DNA of 64,000 nucleotides. Source: Myxococcales bacterium (GTDB taxonomy: Bacteria > Myxococcota_A > Polyangia > Polyangiales > Ga0077539). The stretch spans positions 195,708 to 259,707 of the forward strand of contig JAEUKH010000054.1 of NCBI GenBank assembly GCA_016792845.1, written 5' to 3'. Position 1 is the first letter of the stretch. Every line of letters begins with the position of its first letter. Below are positions 42,646 through 50,188 of this stretch, piece by piece. The notes below the pieces were generated by a model, which was not told the origin of the DNA, did no database searches, and saw nothing but the letters and a program-made list of their open reading frames with translations. The position numbers and the translations under genes are program-made.

Positions 42646-45314
42646 TCGGTCACCTCGACTTCTTCGGGTTGGCGGGCCCTGAAGGTCTGGTCAATGTAGT
42701 CGTACAGGTCGAGGAAGTAGGTCTCCATCTGCGCGTTTCGCACGGGCGAATCGGCGTAGAAGGTGCCGCGGAAGCAGTTGTCTTGCGGTCGGCACCGCCC
42801 GTCGGGGAAGACCATGATGAACTTGCCGGGCCGGCGCCACGAGGGGATGGCCCGGTTGACCATGAAGTTGGCCACCAGGAGCCCCGTGGCCACGAGGTCT
42901 TGGGGCTGCTGCCCGTACCCGTGGAGGAAGAACACCACCGGGTAGCGCACGTTGGCGTTGGCCGGGTCGTGGTACCCCGGCGGCAGGTAGATGCTCACCG
43001 GGCCCGTGCGGTTGGCGCGCTCAGAGCGGTAGTCAAAGGTGCAGAAATTGCCGCGCGCGCAGCGGTTGGCGTTGTCAGGGGTCGACTCGAAGCGCGCGAT
43101 GCTGCGGTCGGCGTTGGGCCACCGAGACTGCATCCAGTAGAGGGCGGTGTAGAAGCGGTTGGTGATCTGGGGGATGGTGCCGACGTGGCCGCCGTCGCCG
43201 CCCACGAGCTCGGCCATGGTGGCGTCGGGGTTGCCGTAGCGGAGCATCACGTGACCCGGCACCCGAGCCCAGTCGACGGTGTCGTGGGCGAAGTTCGCCT
43301 CGGGGGCGCGCTCGCCCGAGAGGGGCGCGAAATTGTTGAAGTAGTGCACCGGCAGCCCGCGCTGCGCGAAGGCGCCCATGAAGTGATTCGACACCGTGCC
43401 GAAGAGGAAGAGGTCTTTGGTGCCGCCGTCGGCCCACACGTCGACGCGACGCAGCCGGTCGATGGGCATGGTGGCCGCGAGGGTGCGGGGGTTGACGTCG
43501 ATGAAGCGCTGGCCGCCGGGGTTGATGTCCCACCGGCCGTTGCCCTCGCCGGCGTCGTAGGCACAGGTGACGCCGGTGGGGCATCGCACACCATCAACGC
43601 CCACGTCTTCGTAAGGCTCGTTGGCGTCGTGGACGTAGTTGCCCTCGGTGCCGCCGGGGTTAAACTGCCGGTCGTAGTCGTCGCCCGCGGGGTCGGGGTT
43701 GGTCGCGGGGTCGTATCCGGGCTCCATCGCCGAGGCGACGCCGTCGGGGCCCACGTCGCTGAAGGGCTCGTAGAACTGCCGCAAGACGGGCTCGCCCGCG
43801 TCGCGCCGACGGTTGTCGTTCACGTCGACGTAGAGGCTCACATCCATGGGGAAGTTGCCGGTGGTGCCGTCCCACCGGCCTGCGCGCCCGGCGGCGTGGG
43901 TGCCGTCGCAGAAGGTGCGCACCGGGAGCCGCCCGTCGGGGTTGTACTCTCGGTCGTACCAGCCCGTGAGGGTCACCGGGTTGGCGCAGCGCTCGGCGTC
44001 GCTGCGGGTGAGCTCGCTGTCAGGCAGCCCGCGGGGCAACACCCCGGTCATGCCCGTGGGCACGATCGCGTTGCCGAACATCCGGGTCAGGTCGCGAAAG
44101 ATTTGGAGGTACGAGCGGCGATCGAAGGTGCCGCCCTGACCATCCCACCCGTCGGGGAAGAACCACTCTTCGTAGTGTTGCCGAAACTCAAAGAGGTCGC
44201 CGCGCAAGGGCGGGGTGCGCTCGGCGCTCGCACCGCGCGCGCAGCCCTCGGGGTCGCGGGCCCGCTCGGCCGCCGTGCAGAAACCACCGACGTGGTAGTC
44301 GTGGATGTAGTGCCCGAGGTAGTTCCAATCAACGGGGCCGCCGAGGGGCATCACGGCGTCGAAGCGGTCGGGGTTGCGCATCCCGATCATGCCGGCCCCC
44401 GCGGCGCCCATGCTCACCCCCAAGATCGAGTGGTAGGTGAAGCGCCGCCGCACCCGCCGGGTGCCGAGGTCGGCTCGCACCACAGCTTGCCATGTGCCAA
44501 ACCTAGGCACTCGAAATTGCACAGCATTTCGGTCGCTCGTGAAGTGCACGTCGGCGGCCGGCACGACCCTCGGCGCGGCGATCGAGGGCCCCGTGTAGGC
44601 CAGCTCGATCTGGAGCTCGTAGCCCGTGGGCACCCGCGCCGCGTTCACCGGCAGGGTCATGGTGAGCTCGCGCGCGAGGCGGAGGTCGCCCGGGCCGAAC
44701 TGCACCGCGGGGCCCACCGCGCGGTACCCCTCGGGGATCTGATCGGCGGCGCAGCGCAGCGTGACCGCGCGCCCGGTGACCTCGGCCGCTGAGGCGGGCA
44801 GGGCCACGCTGGCCTCGGCGAGCGCAGAGCCCGCGGCGCCGCGTACGGTCATCCCCGGGGCGAGCATCCCGCTCGCGGGCGCGGTGCCCATCGCGCATGC
44901 GGGCAGGGCGTCGGTCACGACGCGCACCGCGAGGGTCGCGCCGCCCACGCGGATCATCGCGTCGCCGACCGCGACACCTTGGATTTCGAGCTCCGCCGTC
45001 GACGCGCCCGAGGCGTACCGCACCGCCGCGTTGGGCAACGCCGCGACCGCCGCCGCGCTGGTCTCGGCGCTCAACATCAGCGGGTCGCAGCGGTCGCGCT
45101 GGAGCCGCACCGTGACCGTCGCGCGGGCCCCCACCGCGAGGTGCAAGGCCGCCGGGTTGAAGCTCGGCCGCGGCTCGGGGTCGAGCTCGCACTGCCGTTC
45201 GCCCGCATCGGCCGCGACATCAGAAGCAGCATCGGTCACCGCGGGGCTCGGGTCAGAGCACCCTACACCCGCCACCGCACACAACGAACCAACCCACCAA
45301 CGCAAGCGACGCAT
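42642..45314 (-). CDS. Lipoprotein with apparently circularly permuted esterase domain
   Basis: An 890-residue lipoprotein (MRRLRWWVGSLCAVAGVGC, Cys at 19). Residues about 45-290 look like Ig-like domains. Then comes the nucleophile elbow GVSMGAAGAG with Ser301 and MRNPDRFDAVMPLGGP, a long stretch with calcium-loop-like segments (DVNDNRRRDAGEP, NYVHDANEPYEDVG), DVWADGGTKDLF and GGDGGHVGTI with His710. Only after this, at the C-terminus, comes the usual N-terminal half of an esterase-D/feruloyl-esterase-like fold: SIYLPPGYHDP, YPVVFFLHGYG (His798-Gly799), MVFPDG and FLDLYDYIDQTF. The hydrolase strands are thus in permuted order. It begins the operon that ends with photolyase. Confidence 0.7.
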   Translation of the reverse strand: MRRLRWWVGSLCAVAGVGCSDPSPAVTDAASDVAADAGERQCELDPEPRPSFNPAALHLAVGARATVTVRLQRDRCDPLMLSAETSAAAVAALPNAAVRYASGASTAELEIQGVAVGDAMIRVGGATLAVRVVTDALPACAMGTAPASGMLAPGMTVRGAAGSALAEASVALPASAAEVTGRAVTLRCAADQIPEGYRAVGPAVQFGPGDLRLARELTMTLPVNAARVPTGYELQIELAYTGPSIAAPRVVPAADVHFTSDRNAVQFRVPRFGTWQAVVRADLGTRRVRRRFTYHSILGVSMGAAGAGMIGMRNPDRFDAVMPLGGPVDWNYLGHYIHDYHVGGFCTAAERARDPEGCARGASAERTPPLRGDLFEFRQHYEEWFFPDGWDGQGGTFDRRSYLQIFRDLTRMFGNAIVPTGMTGVLPRGLPDSELTRSDAERCANPVTLTGWYDREYNPDGRLPVRTFCDGTHAAGRAGRWDGTTGNFPMDVSLYVDVNDNRRRDAGEPVLRQFYEPFSDVGPDGVASAMEPGYDPATNPDPAGDDYDRQFNPGGTEGNYVHDANEPYEDVGVDGVRCPTGVTCAYDAGEGNGRWDINPGGQRFIDVNPRTLAATMPIDRLRRVDVWADGGTKDLFLFGTVSNHFMGAFAQRGLPVHYFNNFAPLSGERAPEANFAHDTVDWARVPGHVMLRYGNPDATMAELVGGDGGHVGTIPQITNRFYTALYWMQSRWPNADRSIARFESTPDNANRCARGNFCTFDYRSERANRTGPVSIYLPPGYHDPANANVRYPVVFFLHGYGQQPQDLVATGLLVANFMVNRAIPSWRRPGKFIMVFPDGRCRPQDNCFRGTFYADSPVRNAQMETYFLDLYDYIDQTFRARQPEEVEVTE

Positions 45315-45331
45315 CGGCCGCGAGTGTACCC

Positions 45332-45361
45332 GATTCGCCGCGCGCCGCCGCAGCGCGAATC
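45332..45361 (-). other. Hairpin between two minus-strand units
   Basis: GATTCGC at 45332-45338 and GCGAATC at 45355-45361 form a 7-bp inverted repeat with a 16-nt GC-rich loop, lying between the end of the enoyl-CoA hydratase gene and the start of the esterase lipoprotein gene. There is no T tract, so an intrinsic terminator is doubtful. It could be an operator. Confidence 0.3.
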
Positions 45362-45381
45362 AACATCCCGCGCGAGAACCT

Positions 45382-46146
45382 TCAGCCCCGCCGACGCGCC
45401 AGAAACGACGCCACGGCCTCGGCGTGGGCCGGTGAGGCCCAACTGCGCCCGAAGTGCTCGAGCTCCAAGGCCCGTGCGGCGGCCGGGCCGCGCGACGGTG
45501 TCTCGCGCAAGAGCGTCAGCATGTGACGCAGGGCGTGACGGTCGTGTCGCACAAAGCGCGCGGCCTGGGCGAGGGCGACCGCGAGCCCCTCGCCAGGGGC
45601 CGCGAGCGCATCGGCGAAGCCCGCGGCGTGGGCCTCGTCGGCGCTCACCGGGTCGGCCGAGAGGAGCCAGCGTACGGCGGTGCCGGGCGAGACGGTCTGC
45701 GCGAGGCGCGCGGCGCCGCCCCAACCCGTGGTGACCGCGAAGTTGAGCTGGGCCCACACAAAGCGCGCCTGCCGCTCGACGACCCTGAGGTCGCAGGCCG
45801 CCGCGAGTTCGCATCCGCCGCCGTGGGCGTCGCCGCACACCGCGGCGATGAGGGGCACCCCGAGGCGCCGGAGGGCGTCGACCGAGGCGTGGGCCCGCTT
45901 CGCGAACGCGCGGGCGCCCCGGGCCGATTTGACCGCGTGCAAGACCTGCAGATCGCCCCCCGCGATGAAGCCGCCGCCGGCGGCCGAGCCCGTGAGCACC
46001 ACGGCCTTCACGGCGCCTTCGCGTTGCATCGCGCGGGCCGCGTCACCGAGGGCGTCGAGGGTGTCGAGGTCGAGGGCGTTGCGACGCGCGGGGCGGTCGA
46101 CGGTGAGCACCGCGATGGGGCCCTCGGCGCGAACGGTGAGGCTCAC
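45382..46146 (-). CDS. Enoyl-CoA hydratase/isomerase family protein
   Basis: A 254-residue crotonase-fold protein. The oxyanion-hole strands are visible as GGGFIAGGDLQVL and CGDAHGGGCELAAACDLRV, with the first Glu position (GGGCEL) kept. The second catalytic Glu of true hydratases, normally in a PExG motif, is replaced: the sequence reads VTTGWGGAARL. This suggests an isomerase, hydrolase or other crotonase-type reaction rather than standard beta-oxidation hydration. It overlaps the rimK gene by 4 bp and lies downstream of it. Confidence 0.85.
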   Translation of the reverse strand: MSLTVRAEGPIAVLTVDRPARRNALDLDTLDALGDAARAMQREGAVKAVVLTGSAAGGGFIAGGDLQVLHAVKSARGARAFAKRAHASVDALRRLGVPLIAAVCGDAHGGGCELAAACDLRVVERQARFVWAQLNFAVTTGWGGAARLAQTVSPGTAVRWLLSADPVSADEAHAAGFADALAAPGEGLAVALAQAARFVRHDRHALRHMLTLLRETPSRGPAAARALELEHFGRSWASPAHAEAVASFLARRRG

Positions 46147-47159
46147 CGCGACGACCCCCCTTCGGGGTCTGGCACCACCGAGCCGGTGCCGAGCACCACG
46201 GCGCGCTTGCGCGGGCGGGCGCTGCGCTCGACGGCCATGGCGGGGTCTTCGTTGCGGGCGGCCTTCTTGCGCTTCTGGCGCCGCTGCACGAAGCGCTCGG
46301 CGTGCTTGATGATCGCGGTGGCCACGTCGAGGCGGGTCGAGCCCTCGATGCCTTCGAGGCCGGGCGAGCTGTTGATCTCAAGGATCTTCGGCCCGCTGCG
46401 GGTCTCGAGCATGTCGACGCCGCCCAGTTCGAGCCCCATCACGCGGCACGCCTCGACCGCGGCGCGCGCATACCGCGGGTCGAGCTCGGTGATGGGCTCG
46501 GCGTCGCCGCCGCGGTGGAGGTTCGAGCGAAACTCGCCCTTCTGGGCCTTGCGGCGCATCGCCGCGACGACCTTGCGACCGGCCACGATGGCCCGAATGT
46601 CGCGGCCCCGCGATTCGGCCACGAACTCTTGGAGGATGATGTCTTGCCCCATGCTCCAGAACGCTTCGAGGGTGCTCTCGATCGACTGGCGGGTCTCGGC
46701 CAGCATCACCCCGATGCCTTGGGTGCCTTGATGCAACTTCACGATCGCCGGAGGGCCCCCCACCAAGGCCAGCGCGGCATCGAGATGGGCGCTGGTCTTC
46801 GTACAAACCGTGGTCGGAATGTCGAGGTCTTTCTTCGTCAAGAGCTGCATCGCGCGGAGCTTGTCGCGCGAGCGCGCGATGGCCACCGCCGAGTTGAGCA
46901 CCGCCGTGCCCATCATGTCGAACTGCCGCACCACCGCGAGGCCGTAGCTCGTGATGCTGGCCCCGATCCGCGGGATCACCAGGTCGAAGCGCTGCACCTC
47001 ATCGCCCTTGAGGAAGAGCGAGGGCGTGCCCCGGGTCACCACCAGCGAGATGTCGAGGGGGTCGACCACCCGCACCTCGTGGCCCCGCGCATAGGCCGCC
47101 TCGACGAGGCGGCGGGTCGAATAGATCGAGGCCCGGCGTGACAAGATCAGTACATTCAT
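46143..47159 (-). CDS. rimK: RimK-type ATP-grasp glutamate ligase
   Basis: A 338-residue ATP-grasp enzyme. The N-terminus MNVLILSRRASIYSTRRLVEAA matches RimK, which adds glutamates to the C-terminus of ribosomal protein S6. The ATP-grasp core has AIVKLHQGTQGIGVML, ILQEFVAESRGRDIRAIVAG and GGVDMLET...KILEINSSPGLEGIE, with metal-binding Glu and Asn visible. Beyond the core is an extra about 45-residue basic tail (RRQKRKKAARNED...). I start at ATG 47159; the frame from 47510 overlaps the divergent tsaE start. Substrate specificity within the family is uncertain. Confidence 0.85.
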   Translation of the reverse strand: MNVLILSRRASIYSTRRLVEAAYARGHEVRVVDPLDISLVVTRGTPSLFLKGDEVQRFDLVIPRIGASITSYGLAVVRQFDMMGTAVLNSAVAIARSRDKLRAMQLLTKKDLDIPTTVCTKTSAHLDAALALVGGPPAIVKLHQGTQGIGVMLAETRQSIESTLEAFWSMGQDIILQEFVAESRGRDIRAIVAGRKVVAAMRRKAQKGEFRSNLHRGGDAEPITELDPRYARAAVEACRVMGLELGGVDMLETRSGPKILEINSSPGLEGIEGSTRLDVATAIIKHAERFVQRRQKRKKAARNEDPAMAVERSARPRKRAVVLGTGSVVPDPEGGSSR

Positions 47160-47307
47160 CGGGGCGTCGAACCTTCTCGCAGCGTCGCACGACCCTGTAC
47201 GCGCCCGCGGCAACGGGGGCGCAGGGCCGCTCAAAAGGCGCGCGATGGTAGGCACCCGCCCGGGGGTGTCAAGCCGCTCTCGCCGAGAGTGTGCTACGAG
47301 GCCCGCG

Positions 47308-47829
47308 ATGCAACGCGAATTGCTGCAAAAAACAGCGCTCTCGGCCCGGGCCCTGCGCACCCTCGGGTGGCACCTCGGGGGCCGCTGCGTCGCCGGCGAG
47401 GTCATCGCCCTCTCGGGGCCCCTCGGGGCCGGCAAGACCCTGCTCACCCAAGCCTTGGCCCGCGGGTTGGGCGTCGGCTTCGACACCCGCGTCACGAGCC
47501 CGACCTTCACGGTGGTGCAGGCGTACGAGGGCCGCTTGGGGCTCCATCACGCAGACCTTTATCGCCTCGGCTCTGCCGACGAGCTTCACGAGATCGGGCT
47601 CTTTGAGCAGAGCGTCGACGGCGTGGCGGTGATCGAGTGGCCCGAGCACGGCGCGGGGGCCATCCCCGAGGGGGCGCTGTGGGTCTTCATCACCGTCGAG
47701 GGCCCCGAAACCCGCGGGGTGCGCTTCGCGGGCGACGAGGCCGTCTTGGCGCGCTTTGCGTCGGCCCTCGGCGCGGGCGAAGAGGGGGTCGACCCGCGGG
47801 TGTACTCGCACGACGGCGACGACCCTTGA
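47308..47829 (+). CDS. tsaE: tRNA threonylcarbamoyladenosine biosynthesis ATPase TsaE
   Basis: A 173-residue P-loop protein needed with TsaB/TsaD for t6A37 formation in ANN-decoding tRNAs. GPLGAGKT (37-44) is the Walker A, TSPTFTVVQAYE contains the switch-I-like SPT motif, HHADLYRL the conserved His/Asp and VIEWPEHG the Walker-B-like Glu. I start at ATG 47308 (MQRELLQK), since the longer frame from 47245 has no counterpart in the family. It faces rimK divergently across 148 bp. Confidence 0.93.
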   Translation: MQRELLQKTALSARALRTLGWHLGGRCVAGEVIALSGPLGAGKTLLTQALARGLGVGFDTRVTSPTFTVVQAYEGRLGLHHADLYRLGSADELHEIGLFEQSVDGVAVIEWPEHGAGAIPEGALWVFITVEGPETRGVRFAGDEAVLARFASALGAGEEGVDPRVYSHDGDDP

Positions 47830-47931
47830 GCCACCGGCGGCCCGGCAGGGGTGCGCAGCCGTCAGGGTTTAGGGCAAACCGTGCGCGCGATCGGGCCGCG
47901 GCGGTGACTTCGGGGTATGGTCTCACCCACG

Positions 47932-50181
47932 ATGGGTGCACTGTTCGACGACGTCAGGGCGGGGCTCGAAGAAGAGCGGGGCCACTTCTCAAAAGACCGT
48001 CGGGTCTTGAGCTTTGATGAGTATCTCGCGCTCGTCGAGGGGGCGCCCCGGCGCTACACCCGCGACGCGGCGCGGTACCTCAGAGACCTCTTCGAGCACT
48101 ACGGCACCGCGCCCATCGAGCGGCCCTATGGGCACTTCACGCGCTGGCGGCTATTCGACCTCCCGTGGGAGGATGAGGCCGGTCGGGCCGACGCGCTGGT
48201 GCATCACGAGGGGCTCCAGGCTGAGGTGTTTCGGTGCCTCCACACCTTCGCGCGGCAGGGCAAGGTGCACAGGATGGTGCTCTTGCACGGCCCCAACGGG
48301 AGCGCCAAATCGACCTTCTGCGCCAGCATCATGCGCGCGATGGAGCACTACGCCCGGCAAGACGAGGGCGCGCTCTACCGCTTCAACTGGATCTTCCCCC
48401 GGGGGCGCGGCACCGACAACGCGCGGATCGGGTTTGGCCCTTCGGCGCGCGACTTCGAGGGCCCGCGCCCCGGCGAGAGCTACGCCCACCTCGAAGACGC
48501 CGCGATCGAGGCGAAGCTGCCCTGCGAGCTGCGCGACCACCCGCTGCTCCTCTTGCCGCGCGCGCTGCGGTTGAAGCTCCTCGCGCGGGTCTATGAGGGC
48601 ACCGGCGAGTCGGCCCCCGAGCTCCTCACCCGCGGCGGGCTCTCGCACAAATCGCAGATGATCTTCGACGCGCTCTTGAGCGCGTACCGGGGCGACCTCG
48701 AGCGCGTGCTCGGGCACGTCCAGGTCGAGCGGTGGTACATCTCGCGGCGCTACCGTCAGGGCGCGGTCACCCTGGGGCCGCAGATGGCCGCCGACGCCAA
48801 GGAGCGCCAGGTGACGGCCCCGCGCTCGCTCTCATCGCTGCCGCCCTCGCTCCAGAACGTGTCGCTCTTCGAGCCCTACGGCGAGCTCGTCGACGCCGCG
48901 GGGGGCCTTCTCGAATACAGCGATCTCCTCAAGCGCCCCCTCGAAGCGTGGAAGTACCTCCTCATCATGATCGAGACCGGCGAGGTGTCGCTCAACGCGA
49001 GCAACATCGCGCCGAACCTCGTGCTCATGGCCAGCTCGAACGAGGGCCACCTCGACGCCTTCCGCGAGCACCCCGAGTACCCGAGCTTCCGCGGGCGCCT
49101 TGAGCTCGCGCGGGCCGGTTACCTCCGCGACTGGCACGCCGAGCGGCTGATCTACGACCGCCAGGTGGTGCCCGGCATCGCGCGCCACGTGGCCCCCCAC
49201 GCGACCGAGATGGCCGCCCTCTTCGCGGTGCTCTCGCGGATGAAGAAGCCCGTCTCAGACCGCTACCCGCGGCCCCTGGGGCACCTTGCGAGCGAGCTCA
49301 CGCCGCTCGAAAAAGCCGACCTCTTCGCCGAGGGGCGGGTGCCCGCGCGGCTCTCAGACGAGCAGTCAAAAGAGCTTCGCGCCAACATCGCGCGGCTCTG
49401 GCACGAGTACGACCACGACGCCCACTACGAGGGCCGCACGGGGGCTTCGCCGCGCGAGATCCGCGGGGTCTTGGGCGACGCCGCGCAGCACCCCGAGTAT
49501 GCGTGCCTCTCACCCTTCGCGGTGCTCGAACGGCTGAGCGACCTGTCGCAACGCAGCGCCGAGTTCGAGTGGCTGAGGCAGGAGTCGAAGACGGGCGGCT
49601 ACCACGACCCGCAGCAGTTCTTGCGGCTGCTCAGAGCGCGGCTGCTCGACCACGGCGAAGAGGCCCTGCGGAGCGCCACGGGGCTCATCGACGAGGCGCG
49701 ATACCAAGAGTCTTTCGAGCGGTATGTGATGCACGTCTCGGCCTGGCTCAAGGGCGAGAAGATCTTCAACCGCGTCACCAACCGCGACGAGCCCGCCGAC
49801 GAGACGATGATGCGCGAGACCGAGCAAAACCTCGGGGTCGCGGGCGCCCACGATGAGTTTCGCAAGAACCTCATCTCGCAGGTGGCGGCGTGGGCCATCG
49901 ACCACCCGGGCGAGGGGGTGCCGTACGCGACGCTCTTTCCGCAGCATTTGCAGAAGCTGAAGGAGCGGTACTACGGCACCCGGCGCAAGCTCGTGGCCGG
50001 GTACACCGAGGCGCTCGTGCGCTTGATCGCCGAGAAGGGCGACGGGCTCGACGACGAAGACCAGAAGCGCGCCGCGCGCACCCTCGAAGCGCTCACCGAC
50101 CGCTCGGGGTACTGCCCCGCGTGCGCCCGCGACATGGCCGTGGCGCTCTTGAAGGAGCGCTTCTCAGACATCAAGCGCTAG
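47932..50181 (+). CDS. prkA: PrkA-type AAA+ serine protein kinase
   Basis: A 749-residue protein of the PrkA family (usual size about 640). It begins with FSKDRRVLSFDEYLALV and RYTRDAARYLRDLFEHYG, the family N-terminus, then a Walker A GPNGSAKS at 120-127 and the AAA core. The C-terminal half contains NLGVAGAHDEFRKNLISQVAAW and ends GYCPACARDMAVALLKERF; the CPAC pair is an extra feature. Some PrkA proteins have been reported to act as Lon-like proteases rather than kinases, so biochemical role is open. ATG 47932 is chosen over 47917. No yeaH/spoVR-like partners are adjacent. Confidence 0.88.
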   Translation: MGALFDDVRAGLEEERGHFSKDRRVLSFDEYLALVEGAPRRYTRDAARYLRDLFEHYGTAPIERPYGHFTRWRLFDLPWEDEAGRADALVHHEGLQAEVFRCLHTFARQGKVHRMVLLHGPNGSAKSTFCASIMRAMEHYARQDEGALYRFNWIFPRGRGTDNARIGFGPSARDFEGPRPGESYAHLEDAAIEAKLPCELRDHPLLLLPRALRLKLLARVYEGTGESAPELLTRGGLSHKSQMIFDALLSAYRGDLERVLGHVQVERWYISRRYRQGAVTLGPQMAADAKERQVTAPRSLSSLPPSLQNVSLFEPYGELVDAAGGLLEYSDLLKRPLEAWKYLLIMIETGEVSLNASNIAPNLVLMASSNEGHLDAFREHPEYPSFRGRLELARAGYLRDWHAERLIYDRQVVPGIARHVAPHATEMAALFAVLSRMKKPVSDRYPRPLGHLASELTPLEKADLFAEGRVPARLSDEQSKELRANIARLWHEYDHDAHYEGRTGASPREIRGVLGDAAQHPEYACLSPFAVLERLSDLSQRSAEFEWLRQESKTGGYHDPQQFLRLLRARLLDHGEEALRSATGLIDEARYQESFERYVMHVSAWLKGEKIFNRVTNRDEPADETMMRETEQNLGVAGAHDEFRKNLISQVAAWAIDHPGEGVPYATLFPQHLQKLKERYYGTRRKLVAGYTEALVRLIAEKGDGLDDEDQKRAARTLEALTDRSGYCPACARDMAVALLKERFSDIKR

Positions 50182-50188
50182 CCGCGCC

